DNA of 64,000 nt from Tetradesmus obliquus. Its lineage: Eukaryota > Chlorophyta > Chlorophyceae > Sphaeropleales > Scenedesmaceae. The stretch lies in the NCBI GenBank assembly GCA_030272155.1, contig CP126193.1, positions 2,790,001 to 2,854,000 of the forward strand, given 5' to 3'. Below the pieces are notes generated by a model. That model searched no databases, was not told the DNA's origin, and saw only the letters and a list, made by a program, of their open reading frames with translations. The translations under genes were made by a program, and so were the position numbers. Below are positions 40,301 through 51,112 of this stretch, in pieces (within the stretch, counting starts at the first letter, position 1; each line of letters starts with the position of its first letter).

Positions 40301-40868
40301 CGGGATCCCTCAACACGTAATCACAGCAGGACAACTGCGCATGTCAAGTACTGATCACACTTGGACCAAACGATGCTGCAACAGAACGCCACCCAAACAC
40401 CTGCTGCTTTGCTCAAGGTGCGCAGCTGTGCATTACCAGCGTCTTTTACACGCAAATTAGGCCACCCCCTTTGAGGCATTTGCTCTGCAGTGCCTGAAGC
40501 CTCCACACCACACCGCAACAAAGCACCCCTAATGCTGCCGGCACACGCCTGCGAGACCACACTCAAGATGGCTCGCACAGATAAGCTGTCCACAGCTCTG
40601 CAAGCCCTGTACTGTATAGACCACCACCACTGATCAAGCTAGCACCATGCGCTTGCACAGCAGCAGCGCCAGCACCCAGCCTCCACCCGCGCATGTTAAA
40701 CAGCTGCTGCTCCAACCCTTGCGGCCCAGTGCTCGCCTAGCGCTGGTTGGTGCAGCTGTTGTCGTTGCTGCTGTGCGGGACCAGCTTTGCACAACTGCAG
40801 CCCGGCACCCACTCTTGCGCTTGCTACACCGCCAACCAGCCTGCTGGCCAGCAGTGAACTGCTCAACC
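37381..40868. other. 3.5 kb without a recognisable gene
   Basis: Lies between the convergent LamG and OSB genes. Apart from a 61-bp minisatellite near its left end, no supported exon, RNA gene or mobile element is visible on either strand. Confidence 0.45.
37830..38125 (+). repeat. About 61-bp minisatellite, roughly 5 copies
   Basis: Imperfect units share gagcactacacagtgcaac, then GCTGGCAC(A/G)TGC(A/G)TGCCA, CTTGAGTTGACAGAT. Units start about every 61 bp. The last unit breaks off near 38120. Confidence 0.9.
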
Positions 40869-41684
40869 TTAGTAGTTCTGGTTCCTGGGCGGGGGTGGCT
40901 GTGGCAGCCGTGCCGCAATGTAGGCCGGCACCCACTGCGGCGTGTCGCGGCTGCTGACCCACAGCGCAATCTCCTGCCCGGTGCGGCCCTTCTGCTTGAA
41001 GTCAGGCGCCCTGGGGTTCATCTTCTGCAGCAGCAGCAGCAGCAGCAGCAGCGGCGGCGGCGGCGGCGCAGCACAGAAATGAGATGGGGAGATGTGTGCA
41101 GGCGCGCTGCGACAGCAGTGCCTGCGCTGCATGTTCAAACGCAAGGCGTTTCTGGACCGGGCGAGACATGCACACGTAACACGGCATGGCAACGGCAGAG
41201 ATGACGCCGACACCGGCTGTCCATTCAAATCACTCACACAATCTATTTGAAACGAGCACACAACCAATACAGCATACCAGCACAACAGCAGCATGCACTG
41301 CAGCAGCAGACGCGCAGCTTCCTGCAGGCTGCGAGCTACCTGCAACACAAAGCAGAAAAAGCAGCAGCGCCCACCAGCAATTACACTGCACAGCAGCACT
41401 CACGTTGGCGCGGTTGTCCCACCAATTGTCATAGTTATTGCACAGCTCCATCCACTCGGCCTCCTTAGTGCTGGAAGCCTCCTCCGGCATGTATGCATCG
41501 CCGCCACCGCCGCCCTGGTTGCCGTAGCTGTTGCTGTAGCTGCTGTTGCGGCTGCGGCCGCCAGGCGCAAGGTAGTCCAGCACCCACTGCGGCGTGTACT
41601 TGCTATCGATCCACAGCCCGCTGCGCCTGTTCTCGGCGTCCTTGGCGCGCGAGTTGAAGTCAGGCTGGCGGTCGCGCTTCTGCA

Positions 41685-41721
<37 letters not shown>

Positions 41722-42258
41722 TCAGAGAAAGCTCATATAGCACGTCTCAACGGCGCAACAACCACAGCACCACCAGCTGGCAGGGCACCTGACAAAGACT
41801 AGATGCCAACAAAAAGCAGCACAGCGCTCGAGCTCAAGATGCCAGCTGGGGCTACCAGTGTCTTTGCTTGAAACCAAATGTAATAAGCATCGTAATGCTT
41901 ACACCCTCAGCAGTGCTCACCGTGACCCTATTGTCATAGTAATTGTTTGGGTTGTTGAACAGGTCGATCCAGCGAGACTCCATGGGGTCGTCAGAGTACT
42001 CCGGCATGCCAGGAACATCACGGTTCAGCGGAGGCAGGCCTGCGGCAACCGCAGCGCTTTGCTGCTGCTGGCTTGGGGGCTGGTAGTTGGTGCCGTACTG
42101 CTGCTGTCCGTTGTACTGCTGGCGGCCGTACTGCTGCTGCTGCTGCTGGCTTGGGGGCTGGTAGTTGGCGCTGGCGACCAACTCCTCGGGAGGTGGGTTC
42201 CTGATCAGGTTCAGCTCGTCTCCAGAGATCTGTCGATAAGATGACGCGCAGGCAGCAA

Positions 42259-42293
<35 letters not shown>

Positions 42294-44047
42294 TCAGATG
42301 ATGAAAGTACAGCGCAAAGCATTGGAAGACATACGAGTGCGATACTGCCATACAGAGATGCGCTGAGCACAACACAAGCTTACAGCAGGCGCAGCACATC
42401 ACAGCACTGCCGAGAGTGCTGCTACTAAGTATGGCACTGCCACAAACCAAGACTGGTTGGCATGCAGGTGGCACAGGTGAGCCAGGATGGCGCCTATGCT
42501 GCAGCATGGCACAGCGCCACTAAGCCCTGGCTGTCACACCTATCCTGCAGCTGTCAAGCTGTATTGCAAAAAATACGTGGCATCCAAACATAGGCGGATG
42601 TATGCGTGCGTGCACATGCCACAATTGCCGCCCCTCATTGTGACACATCGTACAATCGTTTTGTTCAAACAACGTATGCTTACCAAAGGGCGTTCAATCT
42701 GCAATGCAGATCAAGCACTGCTGATTGAAAAGGGCTAACAGGCAACCACATGCTGCCGGCCTCACCATGAGGTTGCCCTGGTCGTCCTGCGCCAGCCTTG
42801 CAATCACGTTGAACATCTGGCCCTCCTGCAGCTGGCTGGCAGCCTCAGCCGCCACATACACCCGCACCCTGCACACACGCACGCAACAGCGCAGCAAAAG
42901 CAGCAGCAGATCCGAACTTCTGAGTATACAAGCAGGTGCTGTGTGTTATGTACAAGAAAGAAGAATTAGGTTACACGCGCAAGCAAGCACTGATGCGCCA
43001 CCAGCTAGCGTCGCAGCGCGCGCAGCCTGCAACATAGCAGGTGCAGGCGTTGCTGACAGCAGCAGGAGTGTCCCGCACAACGACACATTGCAGATGCACA
43101 CGAGCAGCATCCATGTGCAGCACAGCCGAGGGAAGCTGCGCATGCAGCACAGCAACAACTACTCCGCAAGCAGCAGCTTGCCTGCAACCGCTGGCAAGTA
43201 GTGCTGAGCAAAATCATGGCGGCCGCCACTTACGAGTCAAACTCGGGTGCCCTGCCTGCCGTAGGGTCGAGGTGCCTGTTGAGCAACATGTTGAAGCCGC
43301 ACTGGTTGCCATTAAGGTGGATGTTCATCACGGTGCCTGTCAGGGACACATAGTTGACGTACTGGGCATCGTAAAGGGTCGGGTCGTACGCTGCCTGTGG
43401 TGCAGCAGCAGATCGGTGCACAGCAAGTGTTGACAGTGAGATGCGAGTAAAGTGATTGGTGGAACCCAGTGTGTGGCTGCGAACTGGTAGCAAGCGTTGT
43501 GCGTTGTTGATCTGACTGCGAAACGTTCACAGAGTCACCCGCAAATGTTGATTGACGTGTAAAACGACTGCAGGGAGCGTGCATTGTGCAGAATATGGCC
43601 CAGCTCTGTAAAACGCTTGGTCAAGCGCAGATACGTGCACCTAGACACATAGCTAGGTGAACTGTCTACACCCAGTAGAAGTGTGTACAGCGGTGCTTAC
43701 AGCTGGGCAAAAGCCGGCAGCGGCTGATGCGCACTTTGACCAATGGTAGCAGAAACCGTGGCCGCTGCTGCAGATGGCAAGCGTACCTGCTGCCCGTCGC
43801 CTGCCACTGCCAGTCCTTCGCTTGCAGGATCAGCTGCTGGGGCCTCAGAGTAAGCAGCACGTGTTGTGAACAGGCGTCCGCGCTGTTGCCTGTCCAGGTG
43901 TGCATGCCTGAGCACAGCGCTGCTGCTGCTGACAGGCGCAGAAGCCTGCAATGTCCAGTAGCAGCCAGCAGCAGCCAAAAACAGAAGCATATTGGTCACA
44001 GAACGAGACGCACTGACGCATGAGGACCGCAGGATGAAGTCAGCCAT
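40869..44047 (-). CDS. OSB: OSB-type organellar single-stranded DNA-binding protein, 6 exons
   Basis: Exons in gene order: 44047-43787, 43394-43234, 42868-42766, 42229-41921, 41679-41404, 41024-40869; all phases match, 421 aa. The N terminus looks like an organelle presequence (Arg/Ser/Ala). Exons 2-3 form an SSB-like OB fold (YVNYVSLTGTVMNIHLNGNQ; VRVYVAAEAASQL). After a Pro/Gln-rich linker with two copies of NYQPPSQQQQ come two PDF motifs, the ssDNA-binding module peculiar to OSB proteins. The first is WIDLFNNPNNYYDNR plus RQPDFNSR and LWIDSKYTPQWV. The second is EWMELCNNYDNWWDNR plus RAPDFKQK and LWVSSRDTPQWV. Each PDF motif is split by an intron at the same place. The plant family protects organellar genomes from illegitimate recombination. 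Confidence 0.88.
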
Positions 44048-44702
44048 GCATGAGCTTGATCTGTGGACTAGGGCTTTGCTTGGACAGGAGCAGCAGCAAG
44101 TATACAGCGCTGATGTGCCTGCTGACCTGCTTCAAAGCTTACTTGGTGGTTCAGTGCAGTACCGAAAGGCCTGCGGAATAGACCAGCCACAGCTGCAGGT
44201 CGGTTGAGGTGATGCTGCGCCGAGCCAGCACCACCGCACAGCCGAGAGCCCGCTGCCTTCATCAACATGCCTGCGTGGAACAATAGTTAGAAAACAACGA
44301 TTTGTTGCGTGAACCAGCTGCACAGACCCCTGCAGTGCGTCACGCTGTTTCCGACTGTGCCGTGATGCATGGCAGGCAACAAGCGATGCCCTCACCTGAG
44401 CTTAGGGATATAGTTTTAGCAAGTCGCATGTACAAATCACCAGACACAGAGCATGCAGCGATCTGATCAAATGGCACAGCTCAGCAGCAGACACCTGTCA
44501 CTACTGCCGTTGTGATCCTTGCTGTTGAAGCGGAGGTTGCTTCCGCGAAAAGATAAGATCTGAACACGACTGTACACCAGGCGTTGGCAGGTCTGGCTCA
44601 AGAAGTGGCCCACAATCACCATGGCAGCCTCAAACCACATCCTTCAAAACACTGCATGACAGTGTTACATGCATGTTCGTCAGCTCAGCAGCACTTAGCT
44701 AT
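44048..44702. other. Spacer between two minus-strand genes
   Basis: No coding frame or repeat of note. It separates the 3' end of the ketopantoate-reductase-like gene from the start of the OSB gene and should hold the OSB promoter. Confidence 0.45.
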
Positions 44703-45020
44703 TCAAATAACTTTAACCTCCTTCAGCATCGCAGTGTGCTTCGGACAAGGGTCAGGCCTGCCCTGCTGCAGCGCCTGCTGCGTCAGCCCATAGAAGTACC
44801 CATTGCGCCACTCAAACTCCTTCACTGCTGTGGGGAAGTGTGCCACTGATCGTGCATACGCATTCAAGCGCTCCACAACGCCGCTGTCAAGCTGCACCCC
44901 CAGGGCATCTGCGCCTGCTGCTGCAAGCTCTTCAATGAGCTCTGACACCTCCTGCTTGTGCTGCAACTCCACCTCCCCCACGGTCACCTTGTGCTTGGCT
45001 CCCACTAGCATGAATGCGCT

Positions 45021-45087
<67 letters not shown>

Positions 45088-46189
45088 TTAAGACAGCAAT
45101 TCAGCAGCACAGCAGTGACCAGAACTTGCCGCAGGGCTGCATGCAGCGCTCGAACCTGGTTTAAGCGCAATGGCAGGCTGTCTGTGTACAGTGTGCGGTG
45201 CCGTTCAGCAGGCGGTATGCTTCTGGCAGGTGAACGACTGCCGCAGCCAACACCAGCGCACCAGGAGCCTGCCTTGTGCTCTACACACCACGAGCATGTG
45301 GTTCTGTCACCCCTCCTGCTCAACAAGCCACTCGTCCAGCAGAATGAAAGCCCTACATCCCTTCCTCACGCTCCGTTGTAGCGCGTCACAACCGTGTGGC
45401 TCTACTTGATGGCTTGTTGAATGATACTGACATTGTAACATTCACTCCCGCTCACCTGATCCACACCAGCTTCTCCAGCATTGCGCGCGTGAAGGCGGGC
45501 CGCGCCAGCACCTTGCAGCTCAGGCCGCCAGCCGCCAGCCGCGCAGCAACAGCCTCCGCATGGCGCCCGTACGCTGCACATGCGGAGCAGCCGGCGCACA
45601 AGCACAGCAAACAGAGGTTTTAGGAGCAAGCTGCACACAGCGCACACCATAGAACTTGTCTGGTGCAATGCCGGGCTTGCTGCAACGCCTGTCTCTGTTT
45701 GTTTTGCAAGTGACCGACCTGATAGCATGCCGCACGCCTCCAGCACACACGCAGGAACAGGATGCAACCATAACCTGTTATGTAACAAACCCGCACCTGC
45801 AGTGAGCCCTTCAGGGTTGACGTCTGTCTTGCCGTCGGTGGGCTTCTCGCCCAGCTTGGCAACAGCAAAGTACACTAGCACCTGCAGCACACGCCAGCAC
45901 AGCCCACAAGCACACGTCAGCGCCCATGCAGCAACTTGTGTAACTCTGCTGACCACTGTTTGCTGTCGCGCGCCTGCGCCATGGCCACATAACCCCACTG
46001 TCACCATCACACCACAGCAGGGCCTGCATTCTGATGTTCGGCACGCACAGCATGCTGCTGCTGCTGCTGCTGCTGCTGCCACACCTGTGTATTGTCTCCC
46101 AGGCCGCGCGAGTCCAGCCAGGGCTGCAGCATGCCGTTCTGCAGGAACACCAGGTCTGCGCAGGCAGCACATCAGACAGCATGACAGAT

Positions 46190-46221
<32 letters not shown>

Positions 46222-47009
46222 GGTTGCAGGCAGCTGCAGCGTAGTGCAGCAGAAGCATTGGTGCGCTGTGCATGGTGTGTGCTGCTGCCACTACAGCTCA
46301 CTACGGCGTCGCAGGTGACTTCACACAACTGCAGACTGCCGCGCTGCTCCTCATGCTGCTTGTTGGACATGCTTCGCAGCTGCGCCCAAACCCCAAAATA
46401 TTCGTGCATGTTGTAGGCCTGTCCTGCAAAGCTGCATCCAAGCGCATTGCTGGCAGCCACACATACCTTCCCTCCTGTCTGCTGGTGTGGCATCCACGAT
46501 GCCGTCCAGGGCATCATTGCGTGTAGCCACCAGGATGGGTCCTGGTGGGCCGCTGATTGGCTGGCCCCTGCGCACGATGACCTGCATGACGAAGCAATGA
46601 ACATGTTCGCAGCGCAACATTAAGGCAGTACAACGGCACTGCGTGTGGCCACTAACATGGGGCCTGATGGGCCGCTGATGGGCTGGCCCCTGCGCACAAT
46701 GACCTGCATGACGAAGCAATGGAACATGTTAGCAGCGCAATGTTAGGGCAGTACAACGTCATTGCGTGTGGCCACCAGGATGGGTCCTGGCGGGCCGCTG
46801 ATGGGCTGGCCCTGCGAACGATGACCTTGCACAGAGCAGAGCAGTACAACCTCAGGGCATGTGTGGCGTTGATGGCACCATCATACGTGTTTGTTATGCC
46901 AGGTGATGCACAGCATGAGCCTTGCGGGTGCTGCGCCACTCACATCATTGCCTGGGCCCATGTCAGCCAGAGCTTGGCCCACGCGCCCGCCACCTATGAT
47001 GGTGAAGGC
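44703..47009 (-). CDS. Ketopantoate reductase-like (ApbA/PanE-type) NAD(P)-binding protein, partial model
   Basis: Exons in gene order: 47009-46944, 46581-46467, 46155-46085, 45881-45797, 45573-45456, 45018-44703; phases match, giving 256 aa plus an unresolved N terminus. The first exon seen is a Rossmann-type start (AFTIIGGGRVGQALADMG). It is followed by VIVRRGQPISG and PILVATRNDALDGIV, the segment LVFLQNGMLQPWLD (like the NG motif of ketopantoate reductases), and a helical C-terminal domain beginning KLVWISAFMLVGAKHKVTVG. Whether it reduces ketopantoate is not certain: it is divergent from the bacterial enzyme and could be another 2-hydroxyacid or 6-phosphogluconate-dehydrogenase-like reductase. 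A 5' exon is expected somewhere in 47010-47260. Confidence 0.7.
45019..45087 (-). repeat. Long (CTG)n/(CAG)n tract at a 3' splice site
   Basis: About 69 bases of almost pure CAG on the plus strand (CTG in the sense of the gene), ending at the acceptor of the last exon of the ketopantoate-reductase-like gene. Comparable tracts abut or lie near acceptors at 7861, 14580, 41025, 41680, 42260, 51067, 57030 and 63123. Confidence 0.95.
46640..46825 (-). repeat. Two upstream copies of the start of exon 2 (ketopantoate reductase-like gene)
   Basis: The segment encoding VIVRRGQPISGPPGPILVAT at 46519-46581 recurs with its acceptor flank ending at 46703 and 46825, two steps of 122 bp. The copies differ by single bases: the middle copy encodes SGPSGPMLVAT, and the outer copy has lost one base near RRGQ. 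Confidence 0.88.
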
Positions 47010-48147
47010 CTGCAGCACAGCAGCAGCAATAAGCACTAAGCACTGAAGATATTCGGAAGATTAAAAGGGGGAAATGCAGTTGGGAGGCGACGTTGTGTGT
47101 TGGTGTATGGCCTGTCTGTGACCAGTGCCACTGTACGTTGTGTCCACGGTGCAGGACTGTCACCAACCGCTGCTCAACTGCCTGCACCGCGAACCTTGCG
47201 ACTGCCAATACTGGCATTGCGCTGCAACTGTGCAACAGCAATATCGACATCATGCATAGAAGCAGCTTAACGGGGATACACTGCTACCTGCTGCATTGTT
47301 GCTGCAGCAGAGCACTGCACGCTGCTGCCGCTCCCTGAGGTGTGCCTGCTGTAGTAGTGTTGCACGTTGCCGTGGTTTCCTGCTGCCACGAAAGGCCGCA
47401 CGCGGGTTAGGCCAGCAGACAGCATCAGCGAAAGCAACAGCAGGGGGTGCAGGATGGCAACCAGCAGTAGGTCAGGGCCCCTGGCTCAGGGGTGGTGCTG
47501 TGAGTGGAGAACAGCGTGATGCTGGCTGTACTATCCGGCTCAAGTTGGTACATTGGTTGCTATGACGCTTGTTGTGGTGCAATTAATGGGGGATCGTGTG
47601 CCCTTGAACAACCCTCGTTGGGCATGTGTTACATAGTCGCATCTTCAGTGACTGGTCGCATGTTGATGGCTAATGTGTTTTGTTATTGCATTTGAAAGGA
47701 GTAGGTGGCTGAGAACGGGCGACGGCACACACAAACTCTCGGTGCTTTCGTCGCATCTGTCTCGGGCGTGCACAGAGAGCACACTGGCATCCCGACTTGC
47801 AGACCGTTATATTGATTGCATTACACAGCATTACAGTTGTTGTACCTCCACAAAGCGGCTTCAGGAGTAATCAGGATGGTACCGGCACTCAATGGTGCAT
47901 GTGGTGGCTCAGCGCTGCTCAGCAGGTATGAGGCGTCACCTATTGCTTCAAGTTCTAATTATCTGTGCTATCTTGATGTTGCATGGTTGTTTGCTGAGCT
48001 TCGTGCTTGCTGGATGAACTGTGCTGCTGCATGCCTGAGGTGGCCGCCGCTGCTATAGCATCATGTATGATTGCAGTTGCACCCTAAAAGTCAGCACTGC
48101 AACACGAAAAATGGCTTGTTTGCAGGTCAACGTGCAGCAATGGGCCC
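47010..48147. promoter_or_regulatory. Divergent region between the reductase and helicase genes
   Basis: Should contain the unresolved first exon and promoter of the ketopantoate-reductase-like gene and the promoter of the helicase gene. No recognised elements. Confidence 0.35.
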
Positions 48148-51066
48148 ATGCTGCTCAGTCGCGGCGCAGCAGCTGCCCCCTGGCCTACGCAGCTGCTGGC
48201 TGCCAGGTCGCTGCAGCAGCCCCAACAACACAGCAGACACGGTGCCAGCTGCACAGTCAGTGCTGTCGGCGACAGGGCAGTTGCAGGCGACTCCGACAGG
48301 CGCATGCGGCGAACACGCACAACACCTGGCAACCGCGACGGCAGCAGCAGCAGCAGCAGCGGTGGCAGCAGTGGCAGACGTGGCGGCAGCAGGCGGCAGT
48401 TAGACGAGGATATAGATGTGGATGATTACTTCATGGACCCTTTGGAAGCTGCTAAGCTGCGCCGCATGGCTAAGGAACAAGGCATGGCAGCAGTTGTGGA
48501 TGATGAAGGCTTTGTCAAAGTGCAGCTGTCAGACACAGCAGCAGAGCTTATAACCAAAGCTCCAGCAGCAGCAGCAGCTGAGCCAGATACAGCTGACAGC
48601 AGCAGCGCACCAGATGAGCAGCAGCAAGACGGCGGCGATGGCAGCAGCAGTAGCAGCAGCAGCCGCAGCAGACTCTTCAGCAAGTCTCAGCTGCAGCCAG
48701 CAGCACCTGGCTCAGGAGGTACTGCACCAGCGCTGCCCATCGTGCGCCCTAGCAGCAGCAGCAGCAGCAGCAGCAGCAGAGAGCAGGACAGCAGCATCAG
48801 CAGCAGCAGGGGCTACTCGTCAAATGCACCTCCCTGGGCAAGCAAAAGCCGCAGCTACGGCAGCAGCAGCAGCAGCGGCAGCGGCAGCGCTGCCTTCTTC
48901 AGCAGCAAGTCTTGGGAGGACCTGCGGGCTTCCCCAGAGCTCATTGAAGCACTCAAAACCATCGGCGTGACAAAACCCTCACACATTCAAGCAGAGGCTT
49001 TCCAAACTCTAAGCTCTAAATCCAAGGTGAAGCATGTGGCGCTAGCTGATCAGGCCGGCAGCGGCAAGACGCTCGCGTACCTGCTGCCGCTGCTGCAGCA
49101 GCTGAAGCGCAGGGAGGCGGCTGCTGGCGGGCCGGTCACGCAGCCCAACAGCCCCTCGCTCATCATCATGGCACCAACCACAGGTGCGTGAGGCCATGGC
49201 CGCTGTGTTGGCAGTTTCTTCTGAATCAGGTTTCCTGCAGCCCAACAGCATCTCAAGGGCTGGACACGGGAAGCAGTAGTGTGTTTTTCAGCCCAACAGT
49301 TCGTCGTTGTTCATCACGGCTCTAGCCCACCACAGGTGTGCACAGCAGCAGCAAGATGTGAGGAGGGGCAGCCTGGTGGAGGGTATGGAGGCCAGGGGCG
49401 CCGCCCCTGGCCACACACGTTTTCTTGGCCGTGACTTACCCAGACGCTGCACAGCTGCCTGCCTGGGTAGTCACTTACTCACTCATTCAAACAAGGGCAG
49501 GCAGTGCTCTGTCTCCTTGATGTTACGGTTGTTTGTCAGGTCAAGAGCCCTTCGCTGATTATCATCATGTGTTTTTGCTTCTGCTTCATCTCTGCTGCAA
49601 ACGCTGCCCTGTTGCACATGCAGAGCTAGCTCAGCAGGTGGGGCGTGGCGCTGACACGTATTCTCTACTTATGCTTTATCCCTGCTGCGTCGCTGCCCTG
49701 TTGTTCACTCACCCCTGCAGAGCTAGCGCAGCAGGTGGGGCGCGTGGTGCGTGCACTGAGCGGCGCTGGCCTGCGCGTGCGCTGCGCAGTAATGACTGGC
49801 GGGCAGTCGGAGGCAGACCGGCGCAGCAAGACCATGCGCACGCAGGTGGGTTCAATCAGCTGCTGTGTGCGTAGACAAGCGTGACGCTGTCGATGGTGCC
49901 GGTGTGCTTGCGGTAGGTCTGACCAAACCACAGCAGCTGTCAGCACGGCAGCTTGCCGCATGCCTGCCTCTTGGGTATCCCACCGCGTTGTGTGCAGCGC
50001 TGCATCTGCAAAGCGCAATCATGTCAAGATATGTGTCTGCTGCTGCCGCCGCCGCCTCTGCTGTGTCTGATCCTGCTGCTGCCGCCCCTGCTGCTGCTGC
50101 TGCTGCTGCCGCAGTGTGAGCTGCTGGATGGTGGTGTTGACGTGCTGGTAGCCACGCCCGGGCGGCTGCTGTCCCACCTTGAGAAGGGCAGCCTGAGCCT
50201 GCAGCACACGGCAGCACTGGTGATGGATGAGGTGGACGTGCTGGCAGGTGCGGGGTCATAGTTTGGGGTTTTATCTTATTTTGCAGGCTGTTGCGGCAGC
50301 AGCACCCGCTGAGCGGACTGCAGCACATGTATGTTGTTGTAGGTGGACACACGTGTCTGACCAGGTCTGATGCGACGCATGTACAGGCATGTTGTGACGC
50401 CGCGTTGCTGCTGCCGCTGCTGCTGCTGCTGCCGCAGGCGGCGAGGTGAGCTATGCGGAGCACATCGCGCCGCTGCGCGCAGCCGCCGGCCCCGGGCTGC
50501 GCTGCGTGCTTGTGAGCGCCACACTGCCGCAGCACACCTTTGACGAGCTGCAGGAGCTGTTCATGGGCCTGGGGGCGGCCTTCGGGCCAGGCCTGCACCG
50601 CACCGCGACAGGTGAGGCCTCGTTGGAGGATTTTGTTGGGAACATGCTGAGATGTTATTGGTGTGGTTTCAGCGCCAGCCTTTAAGCGAGGGCAGACAGA
50701 CAGACAGGTCGACAGACAGCAGGCGGCGAAGTGTAGGTGTCTCCAGGCTTGCCAGAGCTGTGGGGGATGTGATTTGGAGTGTGGCTGGCAGTGCTTTTGA
50801 CGAGCTGCAGGAGCTGTTCATGGGCCTGGGGGCGGCTTTTGGGCCGGGCCTGCACCGCACGGCGACAGGTGAGGGTTTGGCTGCAATGACTGTTGTTGTT
50901 GTGACTTTCGAATCAAGGGTCTTTCCCTTTAAGCTTTAGGTAGCCCGTGCCTGCTTAGGCAGCAGGACTTGCAGCTGTTGCTGTGGCGGGTTTGCAGGCT
51001 GCCTGCTGTTGTAAGACAGGGGTCGTGAAAAGTGTTGGAATGAGTGTGGCCTCAACATGGTTGTGG

Positions 51067-51112
<46 letters not shown>

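Noticed and set aside
45019-45087. Poly-Cys or poly-Leu coding potential in CTG tracts
   Set aside because: These tracts sit in introns next to acceptors; the spliced models skip them.
45580-46416. 278-codon plus-strand frame
   Set aside because: It is antisense to introns and exons of the reductase gene and rich in CAG-derived Ser/Ala runs.
45402-46604. 400-codon minus-strand frame
   Set aside because: It runs through introns and out-of-frame exons of the ketopantoate-reductase-like gene; the spliced model gives the recognisable protein instead.
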